Positions 8,051 to 16,500 of a DNA stretch of 64,000 nucleotides are shown here, one piece after another. A program made the translations under genes and the position numbers. Source of the DNA: Deltaproteobacteria bacterium (lineage in GTDB: Bacteria; Myxococcota; Kuafuiibacteriia; Kuafuiibacteriales; Kuafuiibacteriaceae); assembly GCA_016703535.1 (NCBI GenBank), contig JADJBV010000001.1, forward strand, positions 5,880,001 through 5,944,000, written 5' to 3'. Each line of letters opens with the position of its first letter. Position 1 is the first letter of the stretch. The notes beneath the pieces are model-generated. The model was not told where the DNA came from. It searched no databases and worked only from the letters and a program-made list of their open reading frames with translations.

Positions 8051-8377
8051 ATGAACTACACCCGTTTCCTCTTCGCCGGTTTCCTTGCCCTCGCCGCTTG
8101 CGGCGGCATTGATGAGACCAAGAAGATCAGCGAGCTCACGGCCGACGAGAAGAAGAGCCTCTGTGAAGAAGGTGTGGAGGCCACCGGGACTGCGCCCAAA
8201 GACTGCGGGGGCGGCGTGACCTTCACGCCCAACACCCAAGCCGAGTGTGAGGCTAGCGGCAGCGGCAGCAGCTGCACCGTCAAACAAGTCCGGGACTGCA
8301 ACGACTCCTTGGGGGGAGACGTCTGCAAGGTCTTGGCGACGCCGGAGTGCCAAGGTTTGGTCAAGTGTTCGGGCTGA
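8051..8377 (+). CDS. Small Cys-rich lipoprotein
   Basis: 108 residues from the ATG at 8051 (AGAGAGG ribosome site 6-7 nt upstream). The signal sequence ends in lipobox LALAAC; GG after the Cys suggests outer-membrane sorting. The mature part has several further Cys in pairs and a polar composition, probably disulfide-bonded. Family not recognised. It is divergent from ftsX and ends 3 bp from the convergent small membrane protein gene. Confidence 0.75.
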   Translation: MNYTRFLFAGFLALAACGGIDETKKISELTADEKKSLCEEGVEATGTAPKDCGGGVTFTPNTQAECEASGSGSSCTVKQVRDCNDSLGGDVCKVLATPECQGLVKCSG

Positions 8378-8380
8378 GTC

Positions 8381-8560
8381 TCAGAGGATCACGAAGCGTA
8401 TCAGCACGAACAACAAGAGCGGCAACAAGATCACCGCCAAGAAGATGATCCCGTAGCCTCCGAACATCGACCAAAGGGGCGGCGTGTGTTTGCCCCGGAG
8501 GCCATACGGCCCCACGTCTTCTTCGGGCACCTCGGGCACCTCGGGCTCCGGTTCGGCCAT
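8381..8560 (-). CDS. Small tail-anchored membrane protein
   Basis: 59 residues from the ATG at 8560. The N-terminus is acidic and Pro-rich (EPEPEVPEVPEED) and the C-terminus is a single strong hydrophobic helix (YGIIFLAVILLPLLLFVLI). This architecture and coding bias support a real gene, though no ribosome site is obvious and no family is recognised. It is convergent with the lipoprotein gene at 8051. Confidence 0.55.
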   Translation of the reverse strand: MAEPEPEVPEVPEEDVGPYGLRGKHTPPLWSMFGGYGIIFLAVILLPLLLFVLIRFVIL

Positions 8561-8644
8561 GCCCGGGTTCAAGCACGGAAATCGGCCGTTTGACGAGCCG
8601 GATCACCCCTTGACCCGGGCCGTTCGCCCGGTGCTCATGGCCCC

Positions 8645-9634
8645 ATGTTGCGGCTGCCGCCCTTCGAGGTCGCCGAGCCCACCACGGTGGCGGAGGCGAC
8701 CCGGATCCTCAAGGAACGCCCGGGCGCTCGGGCCATGGCCGGGGGCACCGATCTGTTGCCCAACATGAAACACGAGATCACCACCCCCGGCTTGGTGGTC
8801 GGCCTCTGGGGCATCCCGGGCTTGCGCGGGGTGACTCTGGACGGTGGGCACCTGAAGATCGGGGCCCTCAGCAGCCTACACGCCCTCTCCGAAGATCCGC
8901 TGATCCGCGCTCACCTGCCGTCCTTGGCCGAGGCGGTCGGGCAGATCGCGGGGCCTCAACTTCGGCGGATGGGCACCATCGGCGGGAACGTCTGCCTCGA
9001 CACCCGCTGCGTGTACATCAACCAGACCTACTTTTGGCGCCAAGCCCTGGGCTTCTGCCTGAAGAAGGACGGGACCGTGTGCCACGTGGTGAAGGGCGGC
9101 CGTCGTTGTGTCGCCGCCGCGAGCAACGACAGCGCTCCGGTGTTGATGAGCCTGGACGCGACCCTCAAGTTGGAGAGCGCCGAAGGGACCCGGATCGTCC
9201 CGATCGACGACTTCTACGACTCGGACGGCGTGTTCAACCAACAACGCCGCCCCGACGAGCTGCTCACCGAAATTTCGGTCCCCTTGCCCAAACCCGGGAC
9301 CATCGCGGCGTACACCAAACTGCGGACCCGGGCGGCCATCGACTTCCCGGAATTGGGCGTGGCGGTCTTGGCCGAACGGGCCGAGGGCCTGGTCGAGCGG
9401 ATCGAGGTCTGCGTCACCGCCTTGGCCGCTCGCCCGGTGCGGGTGCCGCTGCCCCTCGAGGCCCTGAAGGGCCGGCCCCTCGACGCGGCCTTGATCGATC
9501 AGGTGGCCGCTGAGGCCTATCGTCGCTGCAAACCGCTGAAGAACATCGCCACCGAACCGGCCTATCGACGGGAGATGGTGCCGGTGTTCGTACGGCGGGC
9601 CTTCCGTTTGGCCCTGGCCCGGGCGAGCGCCTGA
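8645..9634 (+). CDS. HcrB-like FAD subunit of the xanthine dehydrogenase family with 4Fe-4S insert
   Basis: 329 residues with the FAD-binding motifs AGGTDLLPNMK (32-42) and TIGGNVC (111-117) of medium subunits of molybdenum hydroxylases. Between them and the C-terminal domain there is a Cys-rich insert with C122, C138, C146 and C155. That spacing matches my recollection of the 4Fe-4S ligands in the beta subunit of 4-hydroxybenzoyl-CoA reductase. HcrB passes electrons to a molybdenum subunit, but no large Mo subunit or 2Fe-2S subunit is encoded nearby, so this is an orphan or works with a distant partner. Its stop overlaps the next ATG (TGATG). Confidence 0.85.
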   Translation: MLRLPPFEVAEPTTVAEATRILKERPGARAMAGGTDLLPNMKHEITTPGLVVGLWGIPGLRGVTLDGGHLKIGALSSLHALSEDPLIRAHLPSLAEAVGQIAGPQLRRMGTIGGNVCLDTRCVYINQTYFWRQALGFCLKKDGTVCHVVKGGRRCVAAASNDSAPVLMSLDATLKLESAEGTRIVPIDDFYDSDGVFNQQRRPDELLTEISVPLPKPGTIAAYTKLRTRAAIDFPELGVAVLAERAEGLVERIEVCVTALAARPVRVPLPLEALKGRPLDAALIDQVAAEAYRRCKPLKNIATEPAYRREMVPVFVRRAFRLALARASA

Positions 9635-9966
9635 TGCGGGGAGCGCTGCTCCTTGGCCTCTTGAGCTTGGCCTGCAGCGGCGAACCGACCGGGGTGGGTG
9701 CCCCGTGTACCGACGGTACCAACTGCGGCGAGGCGCCCACCGTGGCCTGTATCCGGGCCTGGCCCCAGGGTTATTGCACTGAGGTGGGGTGTTCGCTTGG
9801 CTCTTGTCCCGAGGGAGCCCGCTGCGTTAGTGGCATCCAGTTTGCCGATGTTTCCTTTGACGCCTATTGCCTCGCGACCTGCCAAGAAGCGAGCGACTGC
9901 CGGGATCGCTACCGATGCGTGGACATCGGGGCCGCGGAGAAGGTCTGTGCGCCTTCGCTCCCTTGA
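9634..9966 (+). CDS. Small Cys-rich lipoprotein
   Basis: 110 residues. The ATG overlaps the stop of the HcrB-like gene by one base, implying coupled translation. The signal sequence ends in lipobox LLSLAC (Cys at about 14), and the mature part contains about ten Cys in regularly spaced pairs (PCTDGTNC, CSLGSC, CLATCQEASDC), probably a disulfide-rich module like those in other myxobacterial surface proteins. No known catalytic motif. Confidence 0.75.
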   Translation: MRGALLLGLLSLACSGEPTGVGAPCTDGTNCGEAPTVACIRAWPQGYCTEVGCSLGSCPEGARCVSGIQFADVSFDAYCLATCQEASDCRDRYRCVDIGAAEKVCAPSLP

Positions 9967-10231
9967 GCTGGGTTTGGCCGCGATCTTCGGCCTCTCCGTG
10001 GCGCTGTCGGGCTGCAGTGGTCCTTGCCGCGCCTTGGCCGAAACGGTCTGCAGCTGTGAACCCAACGACGTGGAACAGCAGGCCTGCCTGGTGCGGATCG
10101 ACGCGGTGTCGGATCGGCCCGTCTCCCCCGCCGAAGAAGACCGCTGCGATCAGCTGCTCGAATCTTGCACCTGTGACGCCCTGGCCGTGGACAACTTCGC
10201 CGCCTGTGGCTTGACCAAGAACGCCCCCTGA
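9947..10231 (+). CDS. Small Cys-rich lipoprotein
   Basis: 94 residues from the GTG at 9947, which has a GGAGAAGG ribosome site; the frame stays open further upstream only as overlap with the previous gene. The signal ends in lipobox VALSGC (Cys about 22). Eight or more Cys follow (GPC, CSCEPND, CTCD). It overlaps the preceding lipoprotein gene by 20 bp and lies 15 bp before the aminotransferase, so 8645-11566 probably forms one operon. Function unknown. Confidence 0.7.
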   Translation: MRLRSLELGLAAIFGLSVALSGCSGPCRALAETVCSCEPNDVEQQACLVRIDAVSDRPVSPAEEDRCDQLLESCTCDALAVDNFAACGLTKNAP

Positions 10232-10246
10232 GGAGGATCGCTGCCG

Positions 10247-11566
10247 ATGGCCACCCTCGACCTGTCCGCCCACCTGAAGGAAGCGAAAAAACATGGGCCC
10301 CAGGCCCGCGGCATCTCGGACATGGCCCGATCCCTGGTCGGAAGCGAGATCCTCCGGATCGCGGGCGAGGTGAAGGCCTTCGCCGCCCAAGGCAACAAGG
10401 TCCTCGACCTGACCGTCGGCGACTTCTCCAGCAAAGAGTTCCCGATCCCCCAACCCCTCGAGGAGGGGATCATTCGGGCCCTCAAGGCCGGCCACAGCAA
10501 CTACCCCCCGGCCAGCGGCGTGATCGAGTGTCGCGAGGCGGTCCGCCAAATGTTCGAGCGGCGCCTGGGCCTCGGTTATCCGGTGGGTTCAGTGCTGATC
10601 GCCGGCGGGGCCCGGCCGATGATCGCCGGCATCTACTACGCGCTCTGCAGCCCCGGCGATAAGGTCGTCTACAGCCTGCCGTCGTGGAACAACAACCACT
10701 ACTGCACCTTGGTGGGGGCCGAAAAGATCGAGGTCCCCACCCGCCCGGAGAGCCAGTTTTTCCCCCGGGCCGAGGACCTGGCCCCGCACCTCGGCCAAGC
10801 GCGGCTGTTGTGCCTCAACTCGCCCCAAAACCCGACCGGCACCGTCATCGACCGGGACGCCCTGAGCCAGGTCTGCGAGCTGGTGTTGGCCGAAAACAAG
10901 CGCCGCCAGCAGGCCGGGAGCCCGCCGCTCTATTTAATGTATGACCAGGTCTACTGGATGTTGACCTTCGGCGGCGTCACCCACCACACCCCGGTTTCGC
11001 TCTATCCCGAGATGGCGGCCTACACGATCTTCGTCGATGGCATCAGCAAGGCCTTCGCCTCCACCGGACTCCGGGTGGGTTGGGCGGTGGGGCCCACCGA
11101 TGTGATCGAACGGATGAGCGCCATCTTGACCCACCTGGGCGCCTGGGCCCCGCGGCCCGAACAGATCGCCACCGCCGAGCTGCTCAACAACGGGCCGGCG
11201 GTCGACAGCTACCTGGCCCAGATGAACCGCAACCTCTTCACCCGGCTCGGCAAACTTTCGGGCGCCATCGAGGCCCTCAAGGGCAAGGGCTGGAACGTCG
11301 ACTGCATCTCCCCTCAAGGCGCCATCTACCTGAGCCTGAAGATCGATCTGCGGGGCAAAAAGACCGCCGAAGGCAAGTTGCTGCGCTCCGACGAAGACAC
11401 CCGCAAATACCTGCTCGAGGAGGCCGGCATCGCCTTGGTGCCGTTCCTCTGCTTCGGCCTCGCCGAAGACACGGGCTGGTTCCGGGCCTCGGTGGGTGCG
11501 GTCTCTTTGGCGGACTGCGACAGCTTCCAGGCCCGCTTGACCGGCGCCCTCGAGAAGTTGAGCTGA
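10247..11566 (+). CDS. PLP-dependent aminotransferase, class I/II
   Basis: 439 residues with the fold-type I signature: NSPQNPTG substrate/cofactor loop, the Asp that pairs with the PLP ring nitrogen (YDQVY, D233), Schiff-base Lys268 in DGISKAFASTGLRVGW, and a C-terminal substrate-binding Arg (WFRASVG). This is the aspartate/aromatic aminotransferase group; substrate not determined. A GAGGA ribosome site precedes the ATG. A TTA Leu codon, very rare here, sits at 10934. It is the last gene of the 8645-11566 run and is followed by a hairpin. Confidence 0.9.
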   Translation: MATLDLSAHLKEAKKHGPQARGISDMARSLVGSEILRIAGEVKAFAAQGNKVLDLTVGDFSSKEFPIPQPLEEGIIRALKAGHSNYPPASGVIECREAVRQMFERRLGLGYPVGSVLIAGGARPMIAGIYYALCSPGDKVVYSLPSWNNNHYCTLVGAEKIEVPTRPESQFFPRAEDLAPHLGQARLLCLNSPQNPTGTVIDRDALSQVCELVLAENKRRQQAGSPPLYLMYDQVYWMLTFGGVTHHTPVSLYPEMAAYTIFVDGISKAFASTGLRVGWAVGPTDVIERMSAILTHLGAWAPRPEQIATAELLNNGPAVDSYLAQMNRNLFTRLGKLSGAIEALKGKGWNVDCISPQGAIYLSLKIDLRGKKTAEGKLLRSDEDTRKYLLEEAGIALVPFLCFGLAEDTGWFRASVGAVSLADCDSFQARLTGALEKLS

Positions 11567-11577
11567 GGGCGGATCAC

Positions 11578-11622
11578 AACTGAAAGGCCCCTGGCCTCTG
11601 CAAGGGAGGCAGCGTTTCAGTT
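11578..11622 (+). terminator. Two-tier hairpin after the aminotransferase gene
   Basis: Outer arms AACTGAAA (11578-11585) and TTTCAGTT (11615-11622) are perfectly complementary, with an inner stem GCCTC/GAGGC (11594-11598, 11606-11610). There is no long T-tract, so it may be a weak terminator or a leader structure for the lipoprotein gene that starts 13 bp downstream. Confidence 0.5.
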
Positions 11623-11634
11623 AACATCGGCCTA

Positions 11635-12615
11635 ATGACTTGCCGTCGCGTCGCTGTGTGGACCCTGTTGTTGGCCCTCGGCTGTGCAGACCCGGCGAGT
11701 GAAGCGCTCCCGGACGGGGGCAGTCCGGGTGACCTGGGGAATGTGAGTGATGCCGACACCGGAGCCCCGGATCGGGGCTCGATTCCTGAGGACGCCGGCG
11801 TCGGACGAGACGCGACGCCAGAACCCGAAGACGCGGGGGTGCCGCCGATGGACGCGGGGGTGCCGCCGATGGACGCGGGCCCACCGGTCGACGTCGGGGT
11901 TGACGTCGGGGTGAAGCTCGACTCCGGCCAAGCGATCGACGCTGGCACCATGACCGCGACCAGCTGCCTCGCGATCAAGACCGCGGATCCCTCGGCCGTG
12001 ACGGGAACTTATGTCGTCGCTATCGACGGGACTCCGCATCAGGTCTTCTGCGATATGGACCTCGATGGAGGCGGTTGGACGAACGCGCTCTTGAAGAACA
12101 GCGCTCATGCCGGGGCGTATCCGGCCTTCGGCGCGAGTCCACTGAACTTGGACAACCTTGGCATCGATCCCGCGGCGGCCTCGACCTCCACGGTCGGCGT
12201 GGTCGGCTGGCTGGACCTGAACGCAACAAGTTACTCCGAGCTTCGCCTCGCCGCCTATTCGCAGGGCGTACGGAGTTTTCTCAGCGAGCCCATCCTGCGA
12301 AGTTCTCTTCGGATCGCGTTCGGCGAGCCAGGTTACCTGCTCTACAACGATCCCAATGGCTACTATTGGTGCGGCGGCCCCAGGAGCTACACCGACGGCG
12401 CGGTGGGCCAGATCAACCCACCCGCCGGAGCACCGGCGGACTGCAAGACCCACACGGTCTTGGGCAGCGGCTGGGACTTCGGAGGCGCGTCCTACAACAC
12501 CAATATGACCATGTGTGGAAGTGACGGCTTCAACGCCATGTTGAATGGGGTCACCCCCGGCAGCTGGGTCAACTACCCGAACGCTGGCGTCGCCTACGCC
12601 ATCTGGATCCGCTGA
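11635..12615 (+). CDS. Lipoprotein with fibrinogen-like C-terminal domain
   Basis: 326 residues. Signal with lipobox LLALGC (Cys 17), then a tether of DAG/DVG repeats to about residue 105, including an exact 21-bp DNA tandem repeat. The folded part starts SCLAIKTAD and contains VFCDMDLDGGGWT, the hallmark opening of fibrinogen-related domains, with a later paired-Cys region (YYWCGG...DCKTHT) and a terminal IWIR strand. These domains bind carbohydrate or protein ligands, so a surface-recognition role is plausible. No ribosome site is evident at the ATG. Confidence 0.85.
   Translation: MTCRRVAVWTLLLALGCADPASEALPDGGSPGDLGNVSDADTGAPDRGSIPEDAGVGRDATPEPEDAGVPPMDAGVPPMDAGPPVDVGVDVGVKLDSGQAIDAGTMTATSCLAIKTADPSAVTGTYVVAIDGTPHQVFCDMDLDGGGWTNALLKNSAHAGAYPAFGASPLNLDNLGIDPAAASTSTVGVVGWLDLNATSYSELRLAAYSQGVRSFLSEPILRSSLRIAFGEPGYLLYNDPNGYYWCGGPRSYTDGAVGQINPPAGAPADCKTHTVLGSGWDFGGASYNTNMTMCGSDGFNAMLNGVTPGSWVNYPNAGVAYAIWIR
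11830..11879 (+). repeat. 21-bp tandem repeat coding the lipoprotein tether
   Basis: Two exact copies of a 21-bp unit (11830-11850 and 11851-11871, starting GACGCGGGGGTGCCG) and a partial third, encoding DAGVPPM repeats. Slippage here would lengthen or shorten the tether without a frameshift. Confidence 0.8.
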
Positions 12616-12628
12616 AAACCTATCCAGG

Positions 12629-13255
12629 TCAGGCGTCGTATTCGAGCACGGGCAGGTGGGCGTTGAGGGAGGCCCGTAGGGGTTCGGGGGCGTCTTCGGC
12701 CATGACCCGTAGATCGGTCGAGCGGCCGTAGGTGCCGTTTTCGCCGTTGAAGGGTTCGTACAGGTGATAGCTGCTCCAGCGGGTGGGGGCGCCCATCGGC
12801 CAGGCGTTCGGCAACGCCCGGGAGACGTCGCAGGGTTGGGAGTGGCGTTTGGGTTGTTTGTCCATCCAGCAGAAGAGGTGGCCTTCGTCGAAGTCCCGGG
12901 TCGCTTGGTTCGAGTGGCGGCAGGTGGTGCAGGTGCCCGGCGACTTGGTGGCGGTGATCAACGTGGAGTTTTTTTTGGCCTGGGCCGTTCCGGGGGCCGG
13001 GGCCTGAGAAGTCGGTCCCCGGGCCGAAGGGGTTGAAGCACCCTTGGCGACGGCGGCCTGTTGGGCGGCGGCTTCCGCCTCGAGACGGGCGCGGATCGCC
13101 AAGCGCTCCTTTTCGCCCTCCTCCTCCAGCTTTTGGTGTTTGGTGAGCAACTTGGCGAGGGCCGCGTCCAGCTCTTTCGGTTTGTTCTTCAGGTGGAACA
13201 AGCCGAGCTGACGCAAGCGCTCGTCGGATCGGGTGTCGTCGTCGAAGTCGCTCAT
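12629..13255 (-). CDS. Unknown protein with shared LGL-x-HLK helix and CxxC module
   Basis: 208 residues, no signal peptide. The N-terminal 60 residues are helical and begin with RLRQLGLFHLKNKPKEL, a motif also present in the 89-residue protein encoded just upstream. A Pro/Ala/Thr linker (about 75-95) leads to a C-terminal domain with CTTC, FC and PC cysteines, possibly metal-binding. Its start overlaps the 89-residue gene by 4 nt (ATGA). It is the last gene of the operon headed by the giant Fic/GGDEF-like protein. Function unknown; a partner, adaptor or immunity role is inference. Confidence 0.75.
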   Translation of the reverse strand: MSDFDDDTRSDERLRQLGLFHLKNKPKELDAALAKLLTKHQKLEEEGEKERLAIRARLEAEAAAQQAAVAKGASTPSARGPTSQAPAPGTAQAKKNSTLITATKSPGTCTTCRHSNQATRDFDEGHLFCWMDKQPKRHSQPCDVSRALPNAWPMGAPTRWSSYHLYEPFNGENGTYGRSTDLRVMAEDAPEPLRASLNAHLPVLEYDA

Positions 13256-13521
13256 CGTTGTCCCGAGTCCTTCGATCGCAGACCGGTCTTGCTGCGCTTG
13301 AGGCCGACGCGACCGATGGCGCCGTCATCGCGGGTAGCCGTCGACAGAGGAGGTTCCTCGATACCCAACCGCCTCCGGATCTCCTCCATGTCGGGCAACA
13401 CGACCTCCTCCTCGAACCGCTCTCCTTCGGCGACCCGAAGCTCGAGCTCTTTCCGGAGCAGCTCGGGCTGATCCTTGAGGTGGGCCAAGCCCAAGCGCTC
13501 CAACCGCAGATCACTGGCCAT
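13252..13521 (-). CDS. Small helical protein paired with the giant Fic/GGDEF-like protein
   Basis: 89 residues. It begins MASDLRLERLGLAHLKDQPELL; the R-L-x2-LGL-x-HLK-x2-P pattern and an EEE block about 15 residues later match the N-terminus of the downstream 208-residue protein, so the two share a helical module. Its start lies inside the last 11 bp of the giant gene and its end overlaps the next gene by 4 nt, so all three are translationally linked. No known domain recognised. Confidence 0.72.
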   Translation of the reverse strand: MASDLRLERLGLAHLKDQPELLRKELELRVAEGERFEEEVVLPDMEEIRRRLGIEEPPLSTATRDDGAIGRVGLKRSKTGLRSKDSGQR

Positions 13522-16500
13522 CCCGGGTCCCTCCGTTCTTTATTAACTCGACCGCGGCACCGGCGCGAGCGAAGACCGCCGACGCACTTTCGTTCGGGCC
13601 AGCTTGGGCCGACGAAAAAAGGAATCCAGCGCCATTGCGGCTCGGATCGTTGGGGTGTTTGGGGTGCGGGATCCCGGACAAGCCGCGATCCCCGATATAG
13701 GCGTCGAACCGGGCTTGAGCCCGAGCCAAGGCCGCGTCCACTTGGGCCCGGGTCACGCCGGGGCCGACCACCACCGCCGAGACCTCGTCACCACCGTGAC
13801 GGATCAAGGACACATCGGCGCCCACCCCCGCCAGCTCTTCACGCATCATGCGGGCCGCGATCCGGACCTCACCGTCGGCGGCGCGACGCCCGATGGCCCT
13901 GGTCAAGCCGCCCAGGTTGCGGAAGTCGATCTCCACGTAGATCGCATTTTCTCCTGTCGCCCGCGCGTGGTCGATGGCCCGCTGCATCGTCGGCGCGTGT
14001 TCGGCCTCGCGCAAGAACCCGGTCAGCGGATCGACATCGGCCCGGACCGTGTCCCGGAAGCGGGCCCGGGCCACAGGTTCGCTGATCCCCGCCTGCTGAG
14101 CCAGCCGGACAAACTCCGTTTCCCGCTGGGCCAGCGGATCGAAGGCCGGTTGACCGGGCTGCCGTTGGGGCGCCCGAGGGACCGTCGTCGTCGGCGGTGG
14201 GGTCGCGGCCCGCGGGGTGGCGATCGGGTAAGGCGCGGGCAATTGGCCCAAAGAACGGTCGTAGCGTTGCACACCCGCGTTGAGCGCCTCGTTGACGCCG
14301 CGAGCGTCGTCACTCGGACCCACCCGGCGAGTTGCGGTGCTGAAGCCCACGCCCTGCCAATTCGGATCACCCGGGTGTTTGGGGTGGTCCAGACGGTCAA
14401 TGCCCAACTCCCGGACCCGAGTGGCCATCCGCTGTTGGGCCCGGGTGATGGCGGAGTCGATGGCGGCCTGGGGGACGTCGCGGCCGGTGACCACGAAGGT
14501 CAGATCCGGTCCGTCCCGGAAGGCCGCGACGTTGTGGCCCCCGCGGGCCAACTCTTCTCGGAAGATCGCGGCGAACTCGCGGTAGTGGGTGTTGGCGCCC
14601 TCGTGGTTGAACCGGTTGTTCAGGCCGCCCAAGTTGCGCAGTGACGCCCGGACGACCACCGCCGCGTCGCCGGTATCCCGGACGTGAGCGGCGGCGCGGT
14701 TGATCGACGGGTTGACGCCTTCGCCGTTGTAGAAGCCCACCGAGTCGGCGGCCGCCGAACCTCCGATGTTTTGATACAAGGCCCGGGCTTCTTCGATCGG
14801 CGTGCCGGGCCTCGCGTTGCGCGCGAACCAGTCCAAGAAGTCGGCTTCCGCGTGGGCCGGTTGGGCCCGATAGGGCGGGTTGTTGCTGGTACCGGCCGTG
14901 CCGCCCGTGCCACCGGTGCCCGAAGTGTTGGCCCGCGCTTCGTTCCAGGCGCGCATCGTCGCGTCGTAGGGCCGCATCGTGCCGTTGCGGACCTCGGTCT
15001 GCCAGGCCGGTCCCGACACCGCGGTGTCCAGGTTGGGGTTGGCCACCACCGACGGCGCGACGTTTCCCCGGGCCAGGACGTAGTCCATCACCAAGCGGCT
15101 CATGCGCCCGTTGCCGTCGAAGAAGGGATGGACGCTGACGAACTCACGTTGAGCGTCGGCCGCGACCGCGACCGGATCTTCACCCGCCGCGAGCCGGGAC
15201 TCGGCGCGCCGAAGGATCTCGTTGACCCGCGCTTCGACCCGCTGGGGAGCGCTGTACTCCACCATGACCCGGTGTTTGCCGTCGGTGGCGCCGAGATCGA
15301 GGACGTTGAGGTCCGGATTTTCGCGCAGGACCCGCAGCTGAGCCGGCGTGACCTCCTGGATGCCGATGCCTTCTCCACCCTGGTGCACGGTGTCCCGGGG
15401 TTGGGATCGCAGGACCCCCAACTTGTCGGTGGCGACCAGGTTGACCGCCGCTTCACGATGGGCAGCCCGCAACATGTCGATGGTCAGAGGCCGGCCCTCT
15501 TGGGCGGCGCGCATGACGATCGCTTCGGCCCGTTGCCAGGCCTCGAAGTCCCGTTGACCGTAGCGGTGCTCGGGCCGATCCACGCCCGCGGCGGCGGCCT
15601 CTTCGTAGTGGGTTTCGTCGACGAAGCGACGTCCCAGGAGCTCACGATCCAGCGTCTGCCGCTGGGCCGGGTTCATCTCCCGGCGGGCTTGGGCCATCAG
15701 CTGGGCCATCTCCCGGGGATGAGCGGTCGGATTGTCGAGGACCGCTGGATCGACGCCGGCCCGTTGGGCGAGTTCGTTGAGGGCCTGCCGCTCCGGGAAG
15801 GGACGGGTCGGCCGGGGGCTGCCGCGGAGCAGGAAGGTCCCGCCTTCCTCCATGAACACTCGGCCCTGGAGGTCAGCGGTCTGAGCCACCAGGTTTTCGG
15901 GGTTGGTGCGGACCAGATCCAACACCCGGGCCTGCCCATTGGGACGGCTCAAGAGGTACCCGAGGCCCGCCGGAGATTCGAGGTTGATGCGAGCCAGCCG
16001 CACCGCTTCGGCCAGCGGTCGGGTGCGGATCGCCGTGTCGATGATCCCGGTGTTGCGGCCGGTGGCCATCCCTTCGGCCAAGGCCTGCACGTCGGCGGGT
16101 CGGGTCCGGGCCATGGTCAACAACTCGTTGACCCGGGCCGGAGGCACCCGATCGATCAAGGTGTTTATGCCGAAGGGCAACTCGCCGCTCGGGTTGGCGA
16201 AGGCGCGCAAGAACGCCGCGTCCCCCAGCTCGCCGGCGACCCGGGCGGTTTGGGGCCCACCCCGTTCGATCACCGCCCGGATGTCGGGGCTACGTTCAGC
16301 GGCGCCCAGGGCCCGAGCCCGAATGGCCTCGGCGTTGGGGCCGGTGATGCGTCGGACGTTGTCCGCCAGCAGCGGGTGGTCGGAGTCGACCCGGGCCTGG
16401 AACTCGGCGGTGGGACCTTCGGGAGCGGCGGGATCGGTGGGCCCCGTCCGGGGCCGGGTGGTGGTGGGCCTGGTGCCGCTGGTCGACGCTGGTGCGGCGG

